DNA from: Actinomycetota bacterium
GTDB lineage: Bacteria; Actinomycetota; UBA4738; G016210805
Reading direction: 5' to 3'
Assembly (NCBI GenBank): GCA_016210805.1
Contig: JACQTL010000259.1
Location: 1 to 22,139 of the forward strand
Length of the DNA stretch: 22,139 nt
Under the pieces are notes generated by a model. It saw only the letters and a program-made list of their open reading frames with translations, ran no database searches and was not told where the DNA came from. The translations under genes and the position numbers were made by a program. Of the stretch, positions 1-6,943 are shown in pieces. The first letter of the stretch is position 1. The number at the start of each line of letters is the position of its first letter.

Positions 1-624
1 GTCCTGGATGATGCCGGCGAGCTGGATCGAGCGTCCCGCGGCTCTGGCGATGTCGATTGCCTCGGACGTGCCCTTGTCGGGGTGGATCCGGCCGAAGGAC
101 ACGACGTGGCCGTCGGGGTCGGCCTCGGCACGGAACGGGAACGCCTCGAGGTCGATGCCGTTGTGGATAGTGGCCGTGTAGGTCAGGTCCGGATGCCGGT
201 CGGCGTCGCTGATGGCCACGTAGTGGACACGGTCGTCGTAGGTCCGGTAGGCCGGCAGGATCCTCCGGCTGGAGAAGCCGTGGATGGTCGTCACCACCGG
301 GGTCGCGACGAGGCGGCTCCAGGCGAGGGGCAGGAAGTCGAAGTGGTTGTGGATCACGTCGTGCTCGCGGGCTTCCTCGAACACCCGGGCGATGTGGAGC
401 GCCTCGTGCACCTTGACGTCGTAGGTGGAGTCCTCCTCGTAACCGTGGGGCGCCACCCAGCGCAGCTCGGCGCGGGTGCGCGAGTCGCCCGTGGCGTACA
501 GGGTGACGTGGACGCCGAGGTCGATGAGGGCGTCGGTGAGGGTGGCGACGACCTGCTCCCACGGCCCATAGCCGCGGGGCGGAGTGGGCCACGCGATGGG
601 CGCCAGCATGGCCACCCGGGTCAT
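1..624 (-). CDS. GT4-type glycosyltransferase (3' end cut by window edge)
   Basis: The 208 visible codons encode the N-terminal GT-B half and the beginning of the second half of a GT4 (glycosyl transferase group 1) enzyme. It opens with the Rossmann start MTRVAMLAPIAWPTPP and a glycine-rich GYGPWEQVV loop. Next come HDVIHNHFDF (about residues 88-97), VVTTIHGF, a YVAISD strand and TIHNGIDLEAFPF, then FGRIHPDKG, the usual start of the nucleotide-sugar-binding domain. Such enzymes transfer a sugar from an NDP- or GDP-sugar at the cytoplasmic face. ATG at 624 overlaps the TGA of the upstream GH130 gene as ATGA, with GGAAGG upstream, so the two genes are translationally coupled. The donor cannot be read from the sequence; mannose is inferred from the GH130 partner. 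The C-terminus lies outside the window. Confidence 0.9.
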   Translation of the reverse strand, partial: MTRVAMLAPIAWPTPPRGYGPWEQVVATLTDALIDLGVHVTLYATGDSRTRAELRWVAPHGYEEDSTYDVKVHEALHIARVFEEAREHDVIHNHFDFLPLAWSRLVATPVVTTIHGFSSRRILPAYRTYDDRVHYVAISDADRHPDLTYTATIHNGIDLEAFPFRAEADPDGHVVSFGRIHPDKGTSEAIDIARAAGRSIQLAGIIQD

Positions 625-1622
625 GGCCTTCCGATCGCCCCCATGAGTGGCCAGCCAGCCGACTCGCCCGTGCAGGGGTGCTGCTCGACGTGGTCGAGCA
701 GGGTGGCCAGGCTGGCCTCGGCCACGCACACGACCGTATCGGCGGCGCCGTAGTAGAGGTGCAGGGTGTCGCCGTCGTCGCGGAGGATCCAGCCGCACGG
801 GAACACCACGTCAGGGACGTCGCCCCCGCGCTCGTAGGCCTCGTGCGGCCCGAAGACCCACTCGTTGCCCCGGGCCAGCACCCGGGACGGGTCGTCGAGG
901 TCGAGCAGAGCGAGCCCGAGCCGGTAGATCGATCCCGACACAGTGACCCGTACGCCGTGGTAGCAGACGAGCCAGCCCTGCTTGGTCAGCAGAGGAGGCG
1001 GGCCGAGCCCGACCTTGTTGGCGTCCCACCATCCACCCCTCCTGGCCGGCAGGAGGACGCGAGAGTCGCCCCAGTGGCGCAGGTCGGGGCTGAACGAGAC
1101 CCAGACGTGGGCCCCGAGGCTGGGCATGGATGGTGCCGGCCGATGGATCAGCGCCCAGCGGCCGTCGAAGGTGGTGGGGAAGAGCGCGGCGTCCTTGTCC
1201 TCTGGAGGCATCAGGACGCCCCTTCGCTCCCAGTTGGTGAAGTCACGGGTGGTGGCCAGCAGGACCAGCGGGCCGGCCGCAGAGTAGCCGACGTACACGA
1301 CGAAGTACTCGTCGCCCACCTTGGTGATGCGGGCATCCTCGATGCCCCAGTACTCCTCGAAGATGTCGCTCGACGGGAAAAGCCCCCGGACCGGGTCGAT
1401 CTCCCATCCCGTGAGCCCGTCGTCGCTGGTCGCCGCGACGAGTGACGACAGCCCCGTGCGGTACTCGACCCGGAGCAGCAGCAGGGTGCGGCCGTCGACG
1501 ACCGTGGCGCCAGGGTTGAACACGGCGTTGACCATCTTGGGGAAGTCCTGGGGCCGCAGGATCGGATTGCCCGAATAGCGCCGGAGCAGCTCGCGAGGGT
1601 CGGCCCTGTCGATCATCGACAT
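621..1622 (-). CDS. GH130 family glycosidase/phosphorylase (copy A)
   Basis: This 333-aa protein has the five-bladed-propeller motifs of GH130: NPGA (36-39), GIEDAR (93-98, containing the Asp expected to be the general acid), KDAALFP (143-149), IHRP (159-162), KVGLGPPP, YHG, VVFPCG and YYGAAD (290-295). Known GH130 enzymes split beta-mannosides such as beta-1,2- or beta-1,4-mannobiose or mannosylglucose, by phosphorolysis to mannose-1-phosphate or by hydrolysis. The retained basic and His residues (H160, R161) are compatible with phosphorolysis, but this is not decisive. No signal peptide is seen, so it is cytoplasmic. ATG at 1622 is only three bases after GGAGG; the in-frame ATG at 1616 is spaced better and may be the true start. 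It overlaps the downstream glycosyltransferase by 4 bp. Confidence 0.9.
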   Translation of the reverse strand: MSMIDRADPRELLRRYSGNPILRPQDFPKMVNAVFNPGATVVDGRTLLLLRVEYRTGLSSLVAATSDDGLTGWEIDPVRGLFPSSDIFEEYWGIEDARITKVGDEYFVVYVGYSAAGPLVLLATTRDFTNWERRGVLMPPEDKDAALFPTTFDGRWALIHRPAPSMPSLGAHVWVSFSPDLRHWGDSRVLLPARRGGWWDANKVGLGPPPLLTKQGWLVCYHGVRVTVSGSIYRLGLALLDLDDPSRVLARGNEWVFGPHEAYERGGDVPDVVFPCGWILRDDGDTLHLYYGAADTVVCVAEASLATLLDHVEQHPCTGESAGWPLMGAIGRP

Positions 1623-1630
1623 CCACCTCC

Positions 1631-1640
1631 AAACCGGTTC
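1631..1640. promoter_or_regulatory. Palindrome AACCGGTT, possible LacI-family operator
   Basis: AACCGGTT at 1632-1639 is a perfect palindrome with a central CG, directly upstream of the ribosome-binding site of GH130 copy A and inside the gap between two divergent sugar genes. LacI-family regulators commonly bind CG-centred palindromes of this kind near carbohydrate genes. No regulator gene lies in the window. An 8-bp palindrome can arise by chance. Confidence 0.35.
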
Positions 1641-1660
1641 AGTCGCGGCGTTACCGTGTC

Positions 1661-1677
1661 GATACCACGCGTATCAT
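1661..1677 (+). promoter_or_regulatory. Putative -10 and inverted repeat for GH130 copy B
   Basis: TATCAT at 1672-1677 resembles a sigma-A -10 element. It would start RNA near 1684, about 22 bases before the TTG start at 1706. It overlaps an inverted repeat, GATAC-CACGC-GTATC (1661-1675), which could be a repressor site. No convincing -35 was found. Confidence 0.4.
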
Positions 1678-1705
1678 CCCCCGACCACGTGAGCAGGAGG
1701 GGGCC

Positions 1706-2725
1706 TTGTACGTCGGTTCGGTGATCGCGACCCAGACGCCTCCGGTCCGGCGCCTGCGCGACCGGCCGGTCGTCGAGGCCGGTGCAGTGCCTGGCTACGG
1801 GCCGCTGTTCAACGCCGGTGTCCTTCATCACGCCGGCGTCTACCACCTCTTCACCCGGGCCGTGCGGGATGGCTACCGCGCAGGCAACGACGCGGGCCCG
1901 CGCTTCGTCGACTACATCTCCGACATCGTGGTCTTCACATCGAACGACGGGCATCGCTACGAGTACGGCTACGTGCTCGCCCCCGCCGGCTCCGGTGGGG
2001 CCTACTGTTTCGAGGATCCCCGCGTGCAGTGGGTCGAACACCGTGGCAGCCAGCACCTGGTGATGACCTACACGCACCTGTCGGCGCCCGGCTCGGACAC
2101 GTGGCGCATCGGCGCCCACCTGCTTCGCTGGGACGGCAGCCGCTTCGAGATGGACGGGTCGAGTGGGCGCCTGCTCGGGCCGAACGACGTTCCCAACAAG
2201 GATGGTGTGGTGTTCACCCTCGCCGATGGCCGAGTGGCGCTCATCCACCGGATCCACCCCGATATGCAGCTCGCCGTGTTCGACGACCTCGACCACTTGT
2301 GGCACGCGGGGGACGACTACTGGGATGCCCACCTGGCCGACCTGGCGAGCCACACGTTGCTCACCCCCTCGCCGGGAGCGCTCGGGATCGGAGCCGGCGC
2401 GCCTCCGGTACGAACCGCGGCGGGGTTCCTGCTGTTCTTCCACGAGCGCCGGGCCGACGGGTCCTACACCATGAACGTTGCGCTGCTGGACGGGGCAAGC
2501 GGGCGGGTGCTGAGCCGGCTCCCCGAACCGGTCCTCAAGCCCGAGCTCGAGTGGGAGCGAGCCGGGGACGTCAACGAGGTGGTGTTCGTCCAGGGCGCTC
2601 ACCTCGACGCCGATGACATCTACCTCACCTACGGCGCCGCCGACCGCTGCGTCGGCGTTGCGGTGGCATCGGTCCCTGATCTCCTCGACGCGCTCGCTGC
2701 CGCTGGCCGCGACCGGACCGCCTGA
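1706..2725 (+). CDS. GH130 family glycosidase/phosphorylase (copy B)
   Basis: This is a 339-aa GH130 paralogue, clearly diverged from copy A but with the same motif order: FNAG (35-38), FEDPR (102-106, expected catalytic Asp), NKDGVVF (164-170), IHRIHP (180-185), FFHER, GDVNEVVFVQG (287-297) and YGAADR (309-314). The expected activity is on beta-mannosides in the cytoplasm. Different subfamilies would explain two copies: one may cut chains and the other the disaccharide, or one may work as a synthase. The chosen TTG start follows AGGAGGGGG by a few bases; GTG at 1721 is the in-frame alternative but is too far from that site. The gene is divergent from copy A and converges with the six-hairpin gene, whose reading frame overlaps its last 97 bp. 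Confidence 0.88.
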   Translation: MYVGSVIATQTPPVRRLRDRPVVEAGAVPGYGPLFNAGVLHHAGVYHLFTRAVRDGYRAGNDAGPRFVDYISDIVVFTSNDGHRYEYGYVLAPAGSGGAYCFEDPRVQWVEHRGSQHLVMTYTHLSAPGSDTWRIGAHLLRWDGSRFEMDGSSGRLLGPNDVPNKDGVVFTLADGRVALIHRIHPDMQLAVFDDLDHLWHAGDDYWDAHLADLASHTLLTPSPGALGIGAGAPPVRTAAGFLLFFHERRADGSYTMNVALLDGASGRVLSRLPEPVLKPELEWERAGDVNEVVFVQGAHLDADDIYLTYGAADRCVGVAVASVPDLLDALAAAGRDRTA

Positions 2726-3735
2726 CCCCGCCCTCGGGGAGCACGAGCCTCCGTCATGGTGGCCACAAACGCGAGCGTCGACTCGGCGCCCTGGTTGCGG
2801 TTCACACCGTGCAGCTCGAGGCCGTCGAACCCGCCCGCGGTGGCAGGGTCGTACACGGCGACCCCGATGTCGTTGTCGCCGAGGAACCAGCCGGCCGCCC
2901 GCCGGAGCGCGTCGAAGAACCGAGCATCGCCCGTGTGGGCGAAGGCGCGAGCACACGCGTCCGCCATGGCCCACGCCTCGATCGGCTGCTGGTCGAACGC
3001 GGGCTTGGGCTCACCCGGCCCGCGACCGGCGACCGCGGTGAAGCTGAACCAGGTATCCCTCGTCTCCGCCGCCACCAGCCACTCCAACAGCGACAGGGCC
3101 TCGCGGGCTCCATCACGGTCGCCGCGGGCCAGCGCCACCGCGAGCCGCGCTTCGGGGAGGAGCGCGTTGGCGTACGTCAGCCGCGGCTCGGGCCACGGCC
3201 AGTCCGGATCGCCCGCCGGGCCTGGCAGCAACTCGGCGGCGGAGGCGATAAGCCGGCGGGCGCCCGCGTGGTCGGCGATCGTGTCGAGGACCGCCACTGC
3301 TCCCAGTGCCGCGTACCCGAGCGACCGTGGGTGGGCGGACCGGAAACGAGCCGCCGCGTCGAACAGCTCGAGCGCACCCCCTCGCACTCCTGGCCACGGC
3401 GCTCTCGCCACGGCCGTCCCGAGGCCGTACAGCGCCCTACCCACGGCATCGTCGCTCGGCGGGTCATCGGTCCACGCCCCATCGCCTCCCAGTCGCGGCC
3501 TGAACGAGCTTCCTCCTTCGTGAGCCCGGGCGAGGAACGCGAGCGCGACACGCGCCAGCCGATGGGCTTCGGGGTCGGACGCCACCTTGGACACCACGGC
3601 CAACATCCGCCCGGCGTCGTCGGTGCAGTAGCCGAGCTCGGGACGGGGACGATCGAGGCGGGCGTGCTCGACGATACCCGCCTCGTCGGTCAGCCCGGCC
3701 AGGTGCCGCAGCGACGGCGGGGGCCAGCGGCTCAC
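2629..3735 (-). CDS. Six-hairpin glycosidase-like protein linked to GT4
   Basis: This is a 368-aa protein with the look of an (alpha/alpha)6 glycosidase-fold domain: helical repeats, a TDDAGR motif near residues 38-43, a DQQPIEAWAMAD helix and a C-terminal VYDPATAGGFDGLELHG...NRNQGAEST block. From memory, similar domains occur fused behind GT4 glycosyltransferases in other bacteria. Here the two are separate genes with a 4-bp GTGA overlap (GTG at 3735, TGA of the GT4 gene at 3732-3734), which supports one functional unit. Catalytic activity is unproven; the acidic residues in TDD, PIEAW and GAEST are candidates. The last 45 or so residues after STLAFVATM are Arg/Ala-rich and lie antisense to the end of GH130 copy B, so they are probably a read-through tail. 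Confidence 0.75.
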   Translation of the reverse strand: MSRWPPPSLRHLAGLTDEAGIVEHARLDRPRPELGYCTDDAGRMLAVVSKVASDPEAHRLARVALAFLARAHEGGSSFRPRLGGDGAWTDDPPSDDAVGRALYGLGTAVARAPWPGVRGGALELFDAAARFRSAHPRSLGYAALGAVAVLDTIADHAGARRLIASAAELLPGPAGDPDWPWPEPRLTYANALLPEARLAVALARGDRDGAREALSLLEWLVAAETRDTWFSFTAVAGRGPGEPKPAFDQQPIEAWAMADACARAFAHTGDARFFDALRRAAGWFLGDNDIGVAVYDPATAGGFDGLELHGVNRNQGAESTLAFVATMTEARAPRGRGQAVRSRPAAASASRRSGTDATATPTQRSAAP

Positions 3736-4865
3736 GCCACCGCTCTCGCCGCCAGGACCCGGTCGACGAGGGCGCGATAGGAAGCGCCGACCGCCGGCCA
3801 CAGCAGCGGTGCCGCAGCCAGCCGGGCGGCGCTCGCCATCCGCTCCGCGAGGCCGGGTTCGTACAGCGTCCGGCGGAGCGCGTCGGCCATCGCGTCGACA
3901 TCGCCGTGGTCGACAAGGAAACCGGCTCCGTCGCGGAGGAGCTCCTCGGCGTGCGGGAAGCGCGTCGCCACTACCGGCCTTCCGGACGCCACCGCCTCAA
4001 CGAGCACCCCAGAGCTCACCTGGTCGCGAGAGTCGTACGGAAGCAGCACCACGTCGGCGCTGCGGACCAGCGCGCGCAGCGAGTCCCAGTCGCGGTAAGC
4101 GCCGTCGAACCGGACTCGATCCTCCATCTCGAGGGAACGCACTTGTGCCTGGAGTGCCTCCCGATAGCGCTCGCCGATTGCGGCCCGGACCTTCGGGTGT
4201 GTCTGGCCCGCCACGATGTACGAGGCGGCCGGGCAGCGGGTCCGCAACCGGGCGACAGCCGCGATCCCGTGCTCGACGCCCTTCCCAGGGCTCAACAGCC
4301 CCCAGGTCAGCACGGCGGGCCGCGGGACGTCGGCCAGCACCGGTCCGGAGATGTTCTCCGTGGCGCCATGGGGGATCACCGTGACGGCGTGAGGATCCGC
4401 GTCGTGCACGGCGAGGATCCGCCGCCGCGCCACCTCGCTCTGCACGACCACCATCGCTGCTGCCTCGATGACCCGCTGGAGGATCTGCCGCTGGTGCGGG
4501 CTCGGCTCCAGCAGCGCCGTGTGCAGCACGGCCAGGAGCGGAACGTCAAGCCCGTCGACAAGCGCCAGCACGTCCTTTCCGTCCAGGCCGCCGAACACCC
4601 CGTACTCGTGCTGCAGCAGGACTGCGTCGAACGAGTTCAGCACGCTGAGAGCGTGGCTCAGCGACTCCCCGTCGCCGGCGATCCATTGCGAGACCACGTC
4701 TCCGGAGCGCTCCGGCTCCCACCGGTCAAGGAGCCGCACCACACGTGTCTCCCATCCCGACTCGGGTGCGGTGATCGCCGCGCGAAGGTTACTGGTGAAC
4801 GTCGCCAGCCCACACGCTGTGGGCGGGTACGTTCCCACCAAGGCGACCGACCTTCGACTGGTCAC
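3732..4865 (-). CDS. GT4 family glycosyltransferase
   Basis: This complete GT-B enzyme of 377 aa begins with VALVGTYPPTACGLATFTSNL, which places the GLATF glycine-rich loop at the acceptor side. It continues with LLQHEYGVFGG, LLAVLHT, VVVQSEVARRRI and VTVIPHGA, then the donor-binding half: LTWGLLSPGKGVE, VAGQTHP, VRFDGAY, ADVVLLPYDSRDQVSSGVLVEA and PVVATRFPHAEELL. The Ser-Ser-Gly-Val-Leu-Val-Glu-Ala stretch stands where GT4 enzymes carry the EX7E-type donor-contact segment. GTG at 4865 is chosen because similarity to the family begins there; the frame stays open upstream but reads as low-complexity sequence. The ribosome-binding site is weak (CAGGG). It overlaps the six-hairpin gene downstream. 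The donor is unknown; GDP-mannose is inferred from the GH130 neighbours. Confidence 0.88.
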   Translation of the reverse strand: MTSRRSVALVGTYPPTACGLATFTSNLRAAITAPESGWETRVVRLLDRWEPERSGDVVSQWIAGDGESLSHALSVLNSFDAVLLQHEYGVFGGLDGKDVLALVDGLDVPLLAVLHTALLEPSPHQRQILQRVIEAAAMVVVQSEVARRRILAVHDADPHAVTVIPHGATENISGPVLADVPRPAVLTWGLLSPGKGVEHGIAAVARLRTRCPAASYIVAGQTHPKVRAAIGERYREALQAQVRSLEMEDRVRFDGAYRDWDSLRALVRSADVVLLPYDSRDQVSSGVLVEAVASGRPVVATRFPHAEELLRDGAGFLVDHGDVDAMADALRRTLYEPGLAERMASAARLAAAPLLWPAVGASYRALVDRVLAARAVA

Positions 4866-5482
4866 CGTGATCCGGCCCTGGGAAGGCAGCGCCGGATCCC
4901 TCCGTCTCGCGGCGGGTGCTCCGACCGAACGACCGAGCACCGGCGGACGAGATCCGCCCCGAAGACCAGGTCGCATCAGTCCGCCGGTCGAGACCTCGCT
5001 CGGCGCACCGACATCAGCCGCAAAGCGAGCCAAAACCGTTCGCGGATCGGAGGCCTGCAGAACGAACGCACCACAACCCCCCCCTTCGGCACTCACTTAC
5101 CGACGCCAACCCGGGCAGAGCCAGGGTCCATGGTCCCGGCTCTCGCCGGACTTCGGCGTCTCGGCGGCGCCGTGTGGCCGAGGAGAGGGCCACTGCTCGC
5201 GTGCGCGACCCTTCGATGCGAGGAGGGCGAGGATCTCACCGATATGCCGGAGCCCCACCGTGTGGCCCTCGCCCCCGTAGACCTCGAGGCGGGCCCGGGA
5301 ATCCGGCCGCTTCGCAGCACCGGCCCCCCCGGATGGACGCAGGTCCCGGGCCTCCCGGTACGACCGACCCTTCCTCCCCGACGGGCGGAATGGTACTCGA
5401 AGCGCGGACTGGCCTCCCTCGTCGATCCCGGTCGGCCATCGGGCCTGCCCCGGCGCCGGGGCCCGTCCGGGAGGGATGTCCG
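4866..5482. other. Gene-poor junction between the sugar island and the next block
   Basis: About 617 bases hold no intact gene that I trust. The part at 5000-5100 is visibly less GC-rich than the flanks and contains a C run at 5077-5084. A minus-strand stretch (5097 to about 5330) looks like a gene end and is listed separately. Codon use differs on the two sides, so this may be an insertion or recombination boundary. Confidence 0.5.
5097..5330 (-). pseudogene. Possible decayed C-terminus of an enzyme
   Basis: On the minus strand this frame reads RARLEVYGGEGHTVGLRHIG followed by EILALLASKGRARE. It then becomes low-complexity and stops at TAA (5097-5099). The VYGGEGHTVGLR segment resembles the end of an S9-type alpha/beta hydrolase (Y-x-GEGH with the catalytic His) or of an NAD-dependent sugar epimerase. 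The frame stays open upstream to about 5595 but has no start codon and no recognisable domain, and it runs antisense into the propeller gene. It could be a gene remnant or a chance reading in GC-rich DNA. Confidence 0.25.
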
Positions 5483-6661
5483 ATGCGCCCCATCCGGTTC
5501 CGAATCCCGGCCCTTGCGGCCCTCCTCGGGGTGTTCCTCTTCGCGAGCCCCGCGGATGCGAGCTTCCCGGGGGCCAACGGCAAGATCGCCTTCAGCACCA
5601 CCCGCGGCGGCGGCGACTACTCGATCTACTCGATGAACCCCGACGGCACGGGCATCGCCCCCCTCATCGAGGGGCCCTGGAACGACAGCGTCCCGGCGTA
5701 CTCCGCCGACGGCACGAGGATCGCCTTCCAGAGCAACCGGAACCACCTCCCCTGGTGGCACTTCGACATCTTCGTGGCGAGCGCCGACGGGACCGGGCAG
5801 ACCCGGCTGACCACCACGGGCACCGACGGCGCCCCGGCCTGGTCCCCCGACGGGACGAGGATCGCGTTCGTCCGCCACTGGTGGGGAGCGGACGTCTTCG
5901 TGATGGGGGCCGACGGGTCGAACCAGGTGAACATCACGAACGCCCCCGGCAACGACAGCGAGCCGGTGTGGTCGCCGGACGGGTCGCGGATCGCGTTCTC
6001 GAGCGACCGGGTCGGGGGGTACTACGCGCTGTTCCTGATGGATCCCGACGGGACCGACGTGGTTCAGCTGACCTGGCCAGGCATCGGGCACGATCAGCGG
6101 CCGTCTTGGTCCCCCGACGGCTCCCGGATCGTCTTCTACCGGTACAGCTACAGCGCCGCCAACGGGGACATCTACGTGGTCGACGCCGACGGCTCGAACG
6201 TGACCCGGCTCACCACGGACCCCGCGGTCGACTTCACCCCCCAGTGGTCGCCCGACGGGACCGAGATCCTGTTCATGTCCGACCGGGACGGGAACCAGGA
6301 GCTCTACCTGATGAACCCCGACGGGTCCGGACAGACCCGGATCACCTTCGATCCCGCGGCCGACCAGCACTCCTCCTGGCAGCCGCTCCCCCCGAGGGAG
6401 GGGATCCAGACCCTGGTCGACAGGGTGGCGGACCTGGTGCGCTCGGGCTCGCTCGGAGCCGGGAACGGTAACGCGCTGACCGGCAAGCTCGAGGCCGCGC
6501 GGGCCAGCCTGGACCGGGAGAGCCCGGCGGCGGCCGTCGGTCAGCTCGGGGCGTTCATCAACCAGCTCGAGGCCCTGGGGCGGGCCCGGAAGCTCGATGC
6601 CGCGGTGGCGGAGCCGCTGATCGCGACGGCCAGGGCGATCGTGCTCCAGCTCGGCGGGTAG
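5483..6661 (+). CDS. Secreted PD40/TolB-like beta-propeller protein with FIMAH-like C-terminus
   Basis: This 392-aa exported protein has a signal peptide in residues 1-26 (RIPALAALLGVFLFASPADA, cleavage likely after ADA). Six WD40-like PD40 blades follow (about 33-300), each carrying the WSPDGTRIAF signature and a DPDGT/ADGS-type turn (SPDGTRIAF at 121, SPDGSRIAF at 164, SPDGSRIVF at 210, SPDGTEILF at 256). A helical tail (about 303-392, with LGAFINQLEAL) looks like the FIMAH domain found at the ends of secreted bacterial proteins. Such propellers bind proteins or carbohydrates rather than catalyse. ATG at 5483 follows GGAGGG at good spacing. It stands alone, without the Tol-Pal genes that would make it TolB. 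Its likely place is outside the membrane, with the partner unknown. Confidence 0.85.
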   Translation: MRPIRFRIPALAALLGVFLFASPADASFPGANGKIAFSTTRGGGDYSIYSMNPDGTGIAPLIEGPWNDSVPAYSADGTRIAFQSNRNHLPWWHFDIFVASADGTGQTRLTTTGTDGAPAWSPDGTRIAFVRHWWGADVFVMGADGSNQVNITNAPGNDSEPVWSPDGSRIAFSSDRVGGYYALFLMDPDGTDVVQLTWPGIGHDQRPSWSPDGSRIVFYRYSYSAANGDIYVVDADGSNVTRLTTDPAVDFTPQWSPDGTEILFMSDRDGNQELYLMNPDGSGQTRITFDPAADQHSSWQPLPPREGIQTLVDRVADLVRSGSLGAGNGNALTGKLEAARASLDRESPAAAVGQLGAFINQLEALGRARKLDAAVAEPLIATARAIVLQLGG

Positions 6662-6715
6662 CGGATCGGAGCCACTCGATGGGATCGTGAGCGCAACACC
6701 GCAGGTAGATGAGGG

Positions 6716-6789
6716 TGGGGCGGGGAGGACTCGAACCTCCGACCGGCGGATTATGAGTCCGCTGCTCTGACCAACTGAGCTACCGCCCC
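6716..6789 (-). tRNA. tRNA-Met (anticodon CAT), elongator type
   Basis: The 74-base cloverleaf has all arms paired: acceptor GGGGCGG/CCGCCCC, D stem GCTC/GAGC, anticodon stem GCGGA/TCCGC with loop CTCATAA, and T arm GGAGG-TTCGAGT-CCTCC. The discriminator base is A and CCA is not encoded. The 1-72 pair is G-C and the anticodon stem lacks the three G-C pairs of initiators, so it is not tRNA-fMet. A lysidine-modified tRNA-Ile(CAT) cannot be fully excluded. Confidence 0.95.
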
Positions 6790-6815
6790 GCGCTTCAAAC
6801 GTGCCGGTCGTGGGC

Positions 6816-6821
6816 ATGATA
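6816..6821 (-). promoter_or_regulatory. Putative -10 element of tRNA-Met
   Basis: Read on the minus strand, TATCAT lies 26 bases before the mature 5' end of the tRNA, giving a leader of about 20 bases. No clear -35 element was found at 16-18 bases. Confidence 0.45.
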
Positions 6822-6930
6822 CCCGCCGCCCCGGTCATCGTCTGGGTCCACAGGTGGTGTCGCCGCGGTGCCGAAAGGCGGAGCTCCCCTGACCATCGCC
6901 GTTCGGGTGCTCGTGTTCGGGCGGGGGGTG

Positions 6931-6943
6931 TAGCGTCGCCGAC
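6931..6943 (+). promoter_or_regulatory. -10-like TAGCGT, possible leaderless promoter of the sulfatase gene
   Basis: TAGCGT (6931-6936) is followed by 7 bases and then the GTG start, the spacing expected when transcription starts at the start codon. No good Shine-Dalgarno sequence sits at the right distance. No -35 is recognisable. Confidence 0.35.

Noticed and set aside
5700..6360. Repeats of about 126-138 bp
   Set aside because: They are the blades of the PD40 propeller, repeated at protein level with diverged DNA, not a mobile or satellite repeat.
5483..6661. TolB of a Tol-Pal system
   Set aside because: Only the propeller is shared; the TolB N-terminal domain and all other tol/pal genes are missing, and the lineage appears not to be a diderm of that type.
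6716..6789. Initiator tRNA-fMet
   Set aside because: The 1-72 pair is a normal G-C and the anticodon stem lacks the three consecutive G-C pairs of initiators.
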